Below, piece by piece: positions 40,481 to 48,881 of a stretch of 64,000 bases of DNA. The stretch is taken from positions 186,001 to 250,000 of the forward strand of contig NZ_JAVDYC010000001.1 in the NCBI RefSeq assembly GCF_031458255.1, written 5' to 3'. The stretch is from Catenuloplanes niger. Lineage in GTDB: Bacteria > Actinomycetota > Actinomycetes > Mycobacteriales > Micromonosporaceae. Each line of letters starts with the position of its first letter. The stretch's first letter is position 1. Position numbers and translations under genes: made by a program. A model generated the notes under the pieces. That model worked only from the letters and a program-made list of their open reading frames with translations, was not told where the DNA came from and ran no database searches.

Positions 40481-41595
40481 CGGGTCACCGCCACCAGCGC
40501 GGCCATGAACTCGTCGATCTCGTCGAGCGTGTTGTAGACGTGCGGGCCGATCCGCAGGTAGGTGCGCCAGCTGCAGATCATGTCGCGTGCGGCCAGCCGG
40601 TACTTGACCGCCTCGCCGTCCGGGACGTCCAGGCAGACCACGCCGCCGCGGCGGTGCGGCTCGACCGGGCTGACCACCGGGATGCCGGCCTCGGTGGCGT
40701 GCGCGATGATCCGCTCGGTGCAGACGAGTGAGTGCGCGCGGATCGCCTCGATGCCGACGCCGCTCAGCAGTTCCAGGCCGACCCGGGAGATGAGCGCGGT
40801 GAGCGGGAACGGTGTCCCGCCGGTGAACCGGCGCGCGTCGGCGGCGTAACCGGCCGACGGCTGGAACGTCAGCGCGCGGTCGCCGGCCTGCCAGCCGGTC
40901 GCCGCGGGTTCGAGCCCGGGCAGCAGGCCGGGGCGCACGTACAGGAAGGCGGTGCCGACGCCGCACATCCACTTGTGCGCGCCGCCGAGCACGAAGTCGA
41001 CGCCGAGCGCGGTGACGTCGAGCGGCATGACGCCGACGGTCTGGAACGCGTCGACGACCACCAGCGCGCCGACGCTGTGCGCGTGTTCCACCAGCCGCTC
41101 CAGGTCGACGGTGGCGCCGGAGGAGAAGCTGGCGTGCGGCACCGACACGATCAGCGTGCGCTCGTCGACGCGGCGCAGCAGTTCGTCCTCGTCGAGGTGC
41201 GGGCCGCCGGTGCCGACCACGTCGACCTCCGCGCCGTACCGGCGGAAAGCCTTCCAGATGAACGGTACGGTCGGGAACTCCAGGTCGGTGGTCACCACCC
41301 GGTTCCGCGGCGCCCGGTAGTCGAAACAGGACGCGATCCGCGCCAGCAGCGTGCTGAGATTCGCGTCGACGGCCACGCTGCCGGGCGGGGCGCCGATGAA
41401 CGCGGCCAATGCGCCGAGGTATTCGTCGAGGCCGTCGTGCCAGCCCTCCCAGACGCCGTCCCGCCAGGTGCGCAACGTTTCCCAATAGTCGCTGAGGACG
41501 CTTTCGACGCCTTTCGGTACGGCACCGGTGGAATTGTTGTTGAGGTAGACGCAGGTCCCCAGTAATGGGAACTGGTCGCGGATCGAATCGGCCAT
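40477..41595 (-). CDS. PLP-dependent aminotransferase class V, kynureninase-like
   Basis: This 372-residue PLP enzyme has a start, FPLLGTCVYLNNNSTGAVPK, that recalls the YLDGNSLG region of kynureninases. The cofactor site is VVVDAFQTVGVMPLDVTALG, with PLP-binding Asp, followed by VLGGAHKWMCGVG, whose Lys forms the Schiff base. The end has YLRIGPHVYNTLDEIDEFM. Class V also includes isopenicillin-N epimerase and cysteine desulfurases, so sequence alone does not fix the reaction. Placement directly after tryptophan 2,3-dioxygenase, with start and stop overlapping by one base (TGATG), favours cleavage of kynurenine to anthranilate and alanine. It overlaps the methyltransferase by four bases. Confidence 0.78.
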   Translation of the reverse strand: MADSIRDQFPLLGTCVYLNNNSTGAVPKGVESVLSDYWETLRTWRDGVWEGWHDGLDEYLGALAAFIGAPPGSVAVDANLSTLLARIASCFDYRAPRNRVVTTDLEFPTVPFIWKAFRRYGAEVDVVGTGGPHLDEDELLRRVDERTLIVSVPHASFSSGATVDLERLVEHAHSVGALVVVDAFQTVGVMPLDVTALGVDFVLGGAHKWMCGVGTAFLYVRPGLLPGLEPAATGWQAGDRALTFQPSAGYAADARRFTGGTPFPLTALISRVGLELLSGVGIEAIRAHSLVCTERIIAHATEAGIPVVSPVEPHRRGGVVCLDVPDGEAVKYRLAARDMICSWRTYLRIGPHVYNTLDEIDEFMAALVAVTR

Positions 41596-42296
41596 CAGGA
41601 GCCCACCGTGCCGCTCATCGCACAGTCCGCGCGGGCCTGCCACAGTTCGGGGAAGAATCGGTAGTCGATCAGTTTGGCGAGCCAGCCGGCCGGGCTGCCC
41701 GGCGTGCCGGCGACGCCGTGGCTGCCGACCCGAATCGCGATCTTGTAGTGCCGCACCCGCCACGCCGAGACCCGGTCGTCGAACTCCACCATGGCCTCGG
41801 CGAGCCGGTAGGCCGGGTCGGACTGATCGCCGGCGCAGAGCGTCACCGGGTCGAGCCCCCGGCCGGCGAGGAACGCGGTGAAGGACTGGCCGAGCCGGCG
41901 GGCCGCGGCCTGGGCCTGCCGCCAGCCCGGCGATTCCGCGCCGGATCCGTTGCCGAGCGCCGGCTGCATCGCCTGGAAGTCGGCCGGCCGCAGGTGGGCC
42001 AGCATGTCGAGCTGGTCGGTGACGAGCCGCACCGCGAGCGTCGCGCGGACGAGCAGCAACTCGGCCGCGGCCGGGTCACCGGCATCGACCCGGTCGGCCG
42101 CCCCGGACAGCTCCGCCACCGCCAGCTTGAGCCACAGCTCAGCGGACTGATGGGTCACCTGGAAGAGCAGTTCGTCCCGGTGCACGACCTCGGCGGGATC
42201 TCGCTGCAGTCCGAGCAGCGCATCGGTGCGCATGTAACGCGCGTAGTCGGTGTCGCCCTCGCCGGGCAGCGCGGGACCATCGTTCTTCCGCTTCAC
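41595..42296 (-). CDS. kynA: Tryptophan 2,3-dioxygenase
   Basis: This 233-residue heme enzyme opens the indole ring of L-tryptophan to N-formylkynurenine. Family motifs include TDYARYMRTDALLGLQ, the heme-region HRDELLFQVTHQSAELWLKL, LVTDQLDMLAHLRPADFQAM and the C-terminal VRHYKIAIRVGSHGVAGTPG followed by FFPELWQAR. It is shorter than typical bacterial enzymes (~280), mostly through shorter loops. GTG at 42296 has GGAAGGG nine bases upstream. It starts a tightly overlapping operon with a kynureninase-like gene and a methyltransferase. No kynurenine formamidase is seen in the window; that step may be spontaneous or supplied elsewhere. Confidence 0.88.
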   Translation of the reverse strand: MKRKNDGPALPGEGDTDYARYMRTDALLGLQRDPAEVVHRDELLFQVTHQSAELWLKLAVAELSGAADRVDAGDPAAAELLLVRATLAVRLVTDQLDMLAHLRPADFQAMQPALGNGSGAESPGWRQAQAAARRLGQSFTAFLAGRGLDPVTLCAGDQSDPAYRLAEAMVEFDDRVSAWRVRHYKIAIRVGSHGVAGTPGSPAGWLAKLIDYRFFPELWQARADCAMSGTVGS

Positions 42297-42557
42297 GAGC
42301 GCATCCCTTCCGACCGCTCCGGACGGTTCCGGCTCGATCCGCAGGAGATCATCGCGCGCACGGTTATCGCCTGACAATAGGCAAATCACGGCAGGGCCGC
42401 GCACCCACTGATATCCATCAGGGGCAATACTTTGCGCGACCCTTTCGCTGTGAGCATCCTCTCCCTTGCGCACCGCCGCAAAGCACGAACCGGGTGTCGT
42501 CCACATTGGTGGTGCGCATCTTCCGCGAAACCGGCGGAAGCGGATTGCCGGTTCGGG

Positions 42558-45110
42558 TCAGCCGCAGGTGAGACGGGCGGCGGCCCAGTCCGCGTGGTCG
42601 AAGTTCTTCCCGTCGGCCGCGTCCGTGACCCGGAGCGTGAGGCGGCGGACGCCGGTCACGTCGGCGGCAACCGGGTGCGCCGGGTCGGTGCCGCGCAGCA
42701 CACCGGTGGCGGCCAGCGGGCGGCCGTCGCCGAGCACCTCGAAGGTGACCGAGCCGGGCGAGGTCACCTCGTCGTCGATGCCGGTGAGCGCGGTGAACGA
42801 CGTGCACGCGGCGCCGAGCCACACCGTCACCTCGGCGGGCGCGTGCACGCCCAGGCCCTTCGGGTGGACGGTGCCGCGCAGCGTGAGCGGATTGCCGTCA
42901 GCGGCGGACTGCTCGCCGTTGGACCGGTCGCGTTCGACCGGGCCGTACCCGTTGGACTCGCTCAGGAACGGCAGGTCGCTGACCCACGTGTCGGCCGTCG
43001 GTGCGGGCGGTGGCACGAAGACCCGCACGGCCTGCTCGACGTGCACCGTCTCGCCCTGCCAGCGGTAGGTCGCCACGATCGGCAGGTCGATGTCGCCGAC
43101 CGCACCGCCGGGCACGGTCAGCCGCCACGATCCGGACACGGACTCGCCGCCGCGCAGCCGGGCCGCGGTCACGGCGGCACCACCGGCCGCGGGCGCGAGC
43201 CGCACGTCGGTGATCGGGCCGCCGGCCGGCAGCGTGAACGTCGCGGTGACGTCGACGGCCGTGCCCTCGACGGCCGGCGGGGTCACGGACAGCACCGTTC
43301 GCGGCACCGGTACGACCGGCCGGTCACACGTCGCGGCGCCGGTGTACGGGCACAGCGCGGTGACGAACCCGCCGTTGGCCGCGGTCGGCACGGTCAGCGT
43401 GTCACCGCGGCGGACGATCCGGCTCTCCCGGACCAGGCCGTGGTCGCCGTCGCGCAGCGTCTCGGCCAGCCACCGCCCGGACGGCAGGAACCCGAGGCCG
43501 ACGGACGTGTCCCCGGCGGCCTCGGCGCTGATGCCGGCCGCCCACCAGCGGTCGCCGGCACGCCGGGCGAGCACCGCGGACCGGCCCGGCTCGCCGGACA
43601 GCAGCCGGGTGTCGTCCCAGACGACCGGGATCTGGTCCAGGGTGCGCAACGCCTCCGGGCGCGTCTCGTAGTTCTCGAACCGGTCCGCCAGGTGCTGCCA
43701 GCCGGACTCGTAGACCACGGACAGCGCGACCTCGTGCGCGTCGGTGGTGTCCCGGTCCGTCACGGCCCAGGTGACCGGCGTGTAGTCCATGCCGCCGGTG
43801 ACGTTGCGGGTGAACGGGAAGATCGTGTTGGTCGCGGCGCGGGTGCGGAACTGCTCGGCGCCGCGCACCGCCTCCTGGGTGAGCACGTGCGGCCAGGTGC
43901 GCTGCATGCCGCGCGGCGTGGTGGCGCCGTGGAAGTTGACCATCAGTTGCAGCGCCGCGGTGGCCGGCAGGATCTCGTCGTACCAGCGGAACCGGTCCTG
44001 GCTGTCCGAGTCCATGAAGTCGATCTTCAGCCCGGCGACGCCCCACGACTTCAGCCGCGGCAACACGGTGTCGCGCTCCTCCGGCGTGTCCAGCGCGGTC
44101 CAGTGCAGCCACAGCAGGACGTCCACACCGCGGGCCCGGGCGTAACGCACCGTCTCCGGCACCCAGGACGCGTTCCAGCCCTCGTCGATCAGCACGTACG
44201 GCCAGCGGTTGCGCGCGGCGAAGTCGACGTACTGCCGCTGGCGGACCGGATCGGCCGGGCTCGCGTGCTCGGACAGCCACGACCAGGCGACGACGCCGGG
44301 CCGTACCCACGAGGTGTCCTTGATCCTCGAGGCGGGCGCCAGGTCGTCGGTGAGCGTGCTCTCGGTGACGGTGGCGAGGTCACCGACGATCGCGACCCGC
44401 CACGGCGTGCTCAGCGGCCCGGCGGCGCCGACCGCGGCGCCGGCCGGGCCGACCGTGTAGGTGCCACCGCCGGCGTGGGTCAGGCGACCGCCCGCGTACC
44501 GCCCGTCCACGTCGGACTCGGCGAGCATTGCGTAGGTGTCACCGACGCGGAACAGCGCGGGAAACCCGTACTGACCCGCGGGCGCGGCACCCGCGGTGGT
44601 CGCGCTCCAGGTCTCCTCGTAGTTCGGCGAGTACGGCAGCAGCCAGGCCGGGGCGTCCGCCGGGATCGCGAAGGACGACGTCTCGCCGGTGACGGTGACC
44701 GGCCCGTCGCCCGGCAGCACGTACCGGTAGGCGGCGCCCTCGGCGGAGACCCGCACCACCAGGTCGAGCCGGGCACCGCCGGCACCGGCGAACGAGAACG
44801 TCGACTCGCGCAGCGCGGTGTCCCGGGCGAGCCGCTTCCCGCTGGTCATCGTGTACCGCTCGCGGATCGTGCGACTGCCGCGCGACAGGAACGTGAGGCC
44901 GGCGCCGAGGTCCGCGGTCGCGGTGCGGATGCCGATCGGCGCGGCGGGCAGCACCCCGTCGACGCCGAACGACAGCCGTCCCGCGTCCAGGCCGACGCGT
45001 GCGGCCACCGCGCCGTCCGGAGCGGTGACCGTCCACTCCAGACCCGCGCGGTCGGCCGGGGCACCGGGGAGCAGGGAGAGAACCAGGGCAGCGGTCAGCA
45101 GCGAATGCAC
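42558..45110 (-). CDS. Secreted GH97 glycoside hydrolase with C-terminal NPCBM module
   Basis: This ~850-residue exported enzyme has the order of GH97: an N-terminal beta domain (WTVTAPDGAVAARVGLDAGR; GLTFLSRGSRTIRERYTM), a TIM barrel (VVAWSWLSEHASPADPVRQR; YVLIDEGWNASW; VAGLKIDFMDSDSQDRF; LQLMVNFHGATTPRGM) and a beta end. Residues ~730-850 form an NPCBM-type module (TWVSDLPFLSESNGYGPVER; HPKGLGVHAPAEVTVWLG). GH97 enzymes are alpha-glucosidases or alpha-galactosidases; the inverting/retaining type is not assigned here. GTG at 45110 has GGAGG four bases upstream and gives the signal MHSLLTAALVLSLLPGAPA. ATG at 45161 is an alternative. It lies in its own transcription unit. Confidence 0.87.
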   Translation of the reverse strand: MHSLLTAALVLSLLPGAPADRAGLEWTVTAPDGAVAARVGLDAGRLSFGVDGVLPAAPIGIRTATADLGAGLTFLSRGSRTIRERYTMTSGKRLARDTALRESTFSFAGAGGARLDLVVRVSAEGAAYRYVLPGDGPVTVTGETSSFAIPADAPAWLLPYSPNYEETWSATTAGAAPAGQYGFPALFRVGDTYAMLAESDVDGRYAGGRLTHAGGGTYTVGPAGAAVGAAGPLSTPWRVAIVGDLATVTESTLTDDLAPASRIKDTSWVRPGVVAWSWLSEHASPADPVRQRQYVDFAARNRWPYVLIDEGWNASWVPETVRYARARGVDVLLWLHWTALDTPEERDTVLPRLKSWGVAGLKIDFMDSDSQDRFRWYDEILPATAALQLMVNFHGATTPRGMQRTWPHVLTQEAVRGAEQFRTRAATNTIFPFTRNVTGGMDYTPVTWAVTDRDTTDAHEVALSVVYESGWQHLADRFENYETRPEALRTLDQIPVVWDDTRLLSGEPGRSAVLARRAGDRWWAAGISAEAAGDTSVGLGFLPSGRWLAETLRDGDHGLVRESRIVRRGDTLTVPTAANGGFVTALCPYTGAATCDRPVVPVPRTVLSVTPPAVEGTAVDVTATFTLPAGGPITDVRLAPAAGGAAVTAARLRGGESVSGSWRLTVPGGAVGDIDLPIVATYRWQGETVHVEQAVRVFVPPPAPTADTWVSDLPFLSESNGYGPVERDRSNGEQSAADGNPLTLRGTVHPKGLGVHAPAEVTVWLGAACTSFTALTGIDDEVTSPGSVTFEVLGDGRPLAATGVLRGTDPAHPVAADVTGVRRLTLRVTDAADGKNFDHADWAAARLTCG

Positions 45111-45341
45111 GAGACCTCCACTGACGGAAATCGATGTCAGTCGTGACCTTATGCGTCTCATGGCCGTCAGGACAACGCCCCTGGCCGGGTTCGGCGCCGG
45201 GCCGTGCGCCGGCGGCTCAACCGGAAGCCGCCGACGCACCCGTGCCACGCCCGGCCGCACGCGGCGACCGCGTCCCGCGCTCCGCGCCGCCGCTCGGCCG
45301 CGAACGGCAGCCGGTGCCGTCGGCGGCGGTGGGCGGGGGCG

Positions 45342-46559
45342 TCAGCCAGCCGGCGCGGTCACCGGCTCGGCGGGCCGGTCGTGGTGGGCCGGGCGGCGGC
45401 GGCCGGCGAGGACACCGGCCAGGAGGACGACGAGGAGGCCGGCGATCGGGACGATCAGGAGGCCGGTGCGGAGGCTGGTGGCGTCGGCGACCGCGCCGAC
45501 GATCGGCGGGGAGAGCAGGAAGCCGAGGCGCATCAGCCAGGAGACCACGGTCAGGCCGGTACCCGGGGCGAGGCCGGGCAGTTCGTCGGCCTCGTGCAGC
45601 GCGGCCGGGACGAGCGTGGCGACGCCGAAGCCGGCGGCCGCGAAGCCGAGGACGGTGCCGGGTACCGACGGTACGGCGAGTGCGAGGCCCATGCCGGCCG
45701 CGACGATCAGGCCGCCGGCGCGGGCGACCGTGCGCTGGCCGAAGCGGTCGACCAGCCGGTCGCCGATCATGCGGCCGACGAACTGGGCGCCGACCAGCGC
45801 GATGTAGCCCCACGCGGCGATCTCGGCGGCGGCGCGCAGCGAGCCGGAGAGGTAGACCGCGGCCCACGAGTTGCCGGCGTCCTCGACGATCGTGCCGCCG
45901 ATCGCGATCAGCACCAGCGCCGCGACGATCAGCCAGACGCGTGGTGCGGGCCGGGTCCCGTACCGCGGCGTGGTGGTGGTCGTGGTGTCGGGTGCGGTGT
46001 CCGGGCCGGGCAGGCGGAACCGCCAGGCGATCAGCGCGATCACGGTGAACGTCGCGCCGGAGATGCCGAGGTGCACGCCGCGGGACAGGCCGAGCGCGAT
46101 CGCGCCGGCGGCCATCGCGCCGCCGGTGACCGCGCCGATCGACCAGATCGCGTGCAGCGAGTTGATGATCGAGCGGCCGTAGCGGCGCTGGACGCGCAGG
46201 CCGTGCGCGTTCTGGGCGACGTCGGTGATCGCGTCCATGGCGCCGGCCAGGAAGAGCACGCCGGCGAAGACCGCGACCGCGGGGGCGAGGCCGGCGGCGA
46301 GGACGCCGGCCGCGGTGAGGAGCGTGCCGGCGGCGGCGACGGTGGCGGAGCCGAAGCGGCGCACGAGCACGCCGGCGGCGAGACCGGCGACGATCGCGCC
46401 GGTCGGGAACGCGGCGACGGACAGGCCGTAGAGCGCGTTGCTGAGGCCGAGCTCGGCCTTGATCTCCGGGTAGCGCGGGATGAGGTTCGCGAAGAGCGCC
46501 CCGTTCGTGAAGAACAGGGCGGCCACGGCTATCCGTGCGCGACGGTCTGCGACGTTCAT
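45342..46559 (-). CDS. MFS transporter
   Basis: This 405-residue membrane protein has about twelve TM helices. The helix 1-2 region has RIAVAALFFTNGALFANLIP and LGLSNALYGLSVAAFPTGAI; the loop after helix 2 carries VRRFGSATVAAAG. The family of YbjJ-like MFS proteins starts in this way. It probably exports a drug or a small metabolite. The ATG start (46559) lies inside the left arm of a long palindrome shared with the divergent TetR gene, so no ribosome-site leader is left; a leaderless transcript is likely. It is the TetR target by position. Confidence 0.88.
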   Translation of the reverse strand: MNVADRRARIAVAALFFTNGALFANLIPRYPEIKAELGLSNALYGLSVAAFPTGAIVAGLAAGVLVRRFGSATVAAAGTLLTAAGVLAAGLAPAVAVFAGVLFLAGAMDAITDVAQNAHGLRVQRRYGRSIINSLHAIWSIGAVTGGAMAAGAIALGLSRGVHLGISGATFTVIALIAWRFRLPGPDTAPDTTTTTTPRYGTRPAPRVWLIVAALVLIAIGGTIVEDAGNSWAAVYLSGSLRAAAEIAAWGYIALVGAQFVGRMIGDRLVDRFGQRTVARAGGLIVAAGMGLALAVPSVPGTVLGFAAAGFGVATLVPAALHEADELPGLAPGTGLTVVSWLMRLGFLLSPPIVGAVADATSLRTGLLIVPIAGLLVVLLAGVLAGRRRPAHHDRPAEPVTAPAG

Positions 46560-46601
46560 GCGTACGATCGTACACATCGCGCGTGTACGATCGTACGCAT
46601 G
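46557..46601. promoter_or_regulatory. Palindromic TetR operator overlapping both divergent start codons
   Basis: A 16-base arm (46560-46575) is repeated exactly in inverted form at 46583-46598, with a 7-base centre. Each arm contains GTACGATCGTAC, itself a perfect palindrome. The symmetry extends to the CAT/ATG start codons of the MFS and TetR genes. The same core occurs at 47721-47732. Confidence 0.88.
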
Positions 46602-47159
46602 ACCGAGGATGTGCGAAAAGCCACGCGACGGTACGACCCGGAGCGCCGGGACCGGATCATCGACGCGGCCCTCGACGTCATCGCGGAGTCGGGCGTGGCC
46701 GGCGCGTCGCACCGCCGGGTCGCGGCCGCCGCCGGGGTGCCGCTGGGCTCGATGACCTACCACTTCACCGGCATGGACGAGCTGCTGCACGCGGCGTTCG
46801 ATCGCTTCACCAGCGGCTTCAGCGACGTGTTCGAGCGGCGGATGGCGACCGCGACCGACCTCGACTCCGCGCGCGCCGCGGTGGCCAGCCTCGTCACCCG
46901 CGACCTGTTCACCAGCCGGCGCGAGCTGGTCCTCACGCACGAGCTGTACACGCTGGCCGCGCGCGAGCCGGCGTACCGGACGCTGACCAACCGGTGGATG
47001 CGGCGCAGCCGGGCCGCGCTGGAGCGGCACTTCGATCCGGTCACCGCCCGGCTGGTGGACGCGCTCATCGAGGGCCTGACGATCCACCGCGCGCTGGACA
47101 CCGAGCCGGCCGACGCGGCCGACGTGGTGGACGCGATCGCCCGGATCACTCGTCGCTGA
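46599..47159 (+). CDS. TetR-family transcriptional regulator
   Basis: This 186-residue repressor has an N-terminal HTH (RDRIIDAALDVIAESGVAGA, then SHRRVAAAAGVPLGSMTYHF) and a C-terminal ligand domain (LVTRDLFTSRRELVLTHELY; RMRRSRAALERHF-like region WMRRSRAALERHFDPVTARL). The start codon lies in the right arm of the palindrome it probably binds. It is divergent from the MFS gene and overlaps the 3' end of the convergent acetyltransferase gene by 14 bases. The acetyltransferase has the same operator core, so three genes likely form its regulon. Confidence 0.9.
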   Translation: MTEDVRKATRRYDPERRDRIIDAALDVIAESGVAGASHRRVAAAAGVPLGSMTYHFTGMDELLHAAFDRFTSGFSDVFERRMATATDLDSARAAVASLVTRDLFTSRRELVLTHELYTLAAREPAYRTLTNRWMRRSRAALERHFDPVTARLVDALIEGLTIHRALDTEPADAADVVDAIARITRR

Positions 47160-47718
47160 GTTCCCGCACGACCCGCGCGGGGTTGCCGACCGCGACCACG
47201 TTCGGCGGCAGGTCGCGGGTCACCACCGCGCCGGCGCCGACCACCGTGTTCTCGCCGATCGTGACGCCCGGCAGCACGATCGCGCCGCTGCCCAGCCACA
47301 CGTTGTCGCCGATCACGATCGGTTTCGCCGCCTCCCACTTGGCCCGCCGCGGCCCCGGGGCCACCGGGTGGGTGGGTGTGAGCAGCTGCACGTTCGTGCC
47401 GATCTGCACGTCCGCGCCGATCGTGATCGCCGCGACGTCCAGCGCGACCAGGCCGTAGTTGGCGAACGTGCGTGGGCCGATCCGGATGTTCGCGCCGTAG
47501 TCGACGTACAGCGGCGGCCGGATCCACACCTCCTCCCCCACCTCGCCGAGCAACTCGGCCAGCAGTCGCGTGCGGCCGGCCGCGTCCCCGGCCGGGGCGG
47601 CGTTGTAGGCCTGCTGCAGTTCGGCGGCGCGCAGCATCAGCCGGGCCAGCTCCGGGTCGTCCGCGATGTACGGGTCGCCGGCCAGCATGCGCTCGCGCAT
47701 CGAACGATCATCACTCAT
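47146..47718 (-). CDS. Maltose/galactoside O-acetyltransferase-type hexapeptide protein
   Basis: This 190-residue enzyme belongs to the left-handed beta-helix acetyltransferases. The N-terminal maltose-acetyltransferase cap reads RERMLAGDPYIADDPELARL with RAAELQQAYNA. The hexapeptide part has VDYGANIRIGPRTFANYGLV, IGADVQIGTNVQLLTPTHPV (acceptor His region), PIVIGDNVWLGSGAIVLPGV and VVGAGAVVTRD. The expected substrate is a sugar or sugar-like acceptor with acetyl-CoA, possibly detoxifying an exported sugar. ATG at 47718 lies inside the 28-base palindrome that carries the TetR operator core, so coordinate repression with the MFS pump is likely. Confidence 0.9.
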   Translation of the reverse strand: MSDDRSMRERMLAGDPYIADDPELARLMLRAAELQQAYNAAPAGDAAGRTRLLAELLGEVGEEVWIRPPLYVDYGANIRIGPRTFANYGLVALDVAAITIGADVQIGTNVQLLTPTHPVAPGPRRAKWEAAKPIVIGDNVWLGSGAIVLPGVTIGENTVVGAGAVVTRDLPPNVVAVGNPARVVRELSDE

Positions 47719-47740
47719 GCGTACGATCGTACGCATGAGT
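47713..47740. promoter_or_regulatory. Perfect 28-bp palindrome, third TetR operator copy
   Basis: This fully symmetric site has the core GTACGATCGTAC (47721-47732), identical to the two cores upstream of the TetR and MFS genes, and it covers the start codon of the acetyltransferase gene. It also lies upstream of the forward CPBP-protease gene, which may be under the same control. Confidence 0.88.
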
Positions 47741-47822
47741 GGGCCGGCGCGGGCTTGAGTGTGTCCCGGGGCCACGGTGTCTGCTGGCGGGCGCCCACCG
47801 CGACCCGACCGGAGGACCTCCC

Positions 47823-48740
47823 GTGCACCCGTCCACCCCCGCCGTGACACCGCGATCGCCGGCGCTCGATCCCGCCCGGCCGTTCGGCGCGCACCTGCGC
47901 ATGAGCTGGTGGAAGGCGCTCGTCGTGATCGCCGTACCGCCACTGGTGATGGTGATCCTGCAGGTCGTGCTCTACCTGGCCGTCGGCGTCGTCGAGGGCG
48001 GCGACGACCCGCTGGCTCCCACGTTCACCCCGCTGAAGCTGCTGGCCGTAAACCTCAGCATCGTCGCCGCCGGCGTGCTCGCGGTGCTGCTGCTGGCCCG
48101 GCTGACGAGGACGCCGTGGCGCCGCCTGCTCAGCCATCCCCGCGGGTTCGACCGGCGGCGGCTGGCCCGCTACCTGCTGGGCGCGGCCGTGCTGGTCGGC
48201 GCCGGCATCGCGGTCGTGGCGCTGGTCGCGCCCGAGGCCCCGGGGTGGACCGGATTCGCCGTGACCGGCACGTCGCTCGGCATGGTCGCGGTGACGCTGC
48301 TCAGCACGCCGCTGCAGTCGGCGGGCGAGGAGCTGATGTTCCGCGGTGCGGTGCTGCCCGCGGCCGCGTCCTGGCTGCGGGCCGTACGCCCGGCGCTGGT
48401 CCTGGGGATCGTGGTGTCCGGCGCCGGGTTCGCGCTGATCCACGGCTCGGGCGACCCCTGGCTGTTCGGCTACTACACGTTTCTCGGGGTCTGCACCGGC
48501 GTGATGGCCGCGCGCAGCCGCGGTCTCGAGGCGCCGATCGCGTTCCACGTCGCGAACAACGTGCTGTTCTCGGTGGTCAACTCGCTGATGGCGGGTGGCG
48601 AGGGCTACACGATCGACCGGTCCTCCGACACCGGCGACGCCTCCCTGCTGATCCTCGCGGTGGTCAACGTCGCCATGGTCGCGCTGGTATGGATGAACGA
48701 GCGCGGCACCGCGGACCCGGCCGTGGAGCCCGAGCGGTAG
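47823..48740 (+). CDS. CPBP-family intramembrane protease
   Basis: This ~305-residue membrane protein has about seven or eight TM helices. The glutamic-endopeptidase motifs are PLQSAGEELMFRGAVLPAAA (EExxxR), SGAGFALIHGSGDPWLFGYY (FxxxH) and IAFHVANNVLFSVVNSLM (HxxxN). CAAX-processing or bacteriocin-immunity functions are known for the family; here it is unassigned. GTG at 47823 has GGAGG about eight bases upstream. A long palindrome 80 bases upstream, identical in core to the TetR operators, suggests possible joint regulation. Confidence 0.85.
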   Translation: MHPSTPAVTPRSPALDPARPFGAHLRMSWWKALVVIAVPPLVMVILQVVLYLAVGVVEGGDDPLAPTFTPLKLLAVNLSIVAAGVLAVLLLARLTRTPWRRLLSHPRGFDRRRLARYLLGAAVLVGAGIAVVALVAPEAPGWTGFAVTGTSLGMVAVTLLSTPLQSAGEELMFRGAVLPAAASWLRAVRPALVLGIVVSGAGFALIHGSGDPWLFGYYTFLGVCTGVMAARSRGLEAPIAFHVANNVLFSVVNSLMAGGEGYTIDRSSDTGDASLLILAVVNVAMVALVWMNERGTADPAVEPER

Positions 48741-48755
48741 CGGGAGGCCCGGCCG

Positions 48756-48872
48756 ATGCCCCGGACGCACTTCTGGTCGAGCGGCTGGCGCGGGCTGGCG
48801 CAGTTCGACGCCGACCGGGGCGCCGCCGGCACGATCCGCGCCACGCCGGCCCCGTTCCGCACGGCGACCTGA
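48756..48872 (+). CDS. Possible small protein (38 aa), low confidence
   Basis: This 39-codon frame starts with ATG after GGAGG at a good spacing and lies 15 bases downstream of the protease gene in the same direction. The product (start MPRTHFWSSGWRGLAQFDAD) has no recognised motif. It could be a short gene of the same transcript or a fragment of a lost gene. The evidence is only the ribosome site, the spacing and normal GC bias. Confidence 0.25.
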   Translation: MPRTHFWSSGWRGLAQFDADRGAAGTIRATPAPFRTAT

Positions 48873-48881
48873 CCGGCGTGG

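Noticed and set aside
39464-42296. Kynurenine operon as part of a full antibiotic gene cluster
   Set aside because: No NRPS, PKS, hydroxylase or resistance gene specific to such a pathway is in the flanking DNA; only the three genes are supported.
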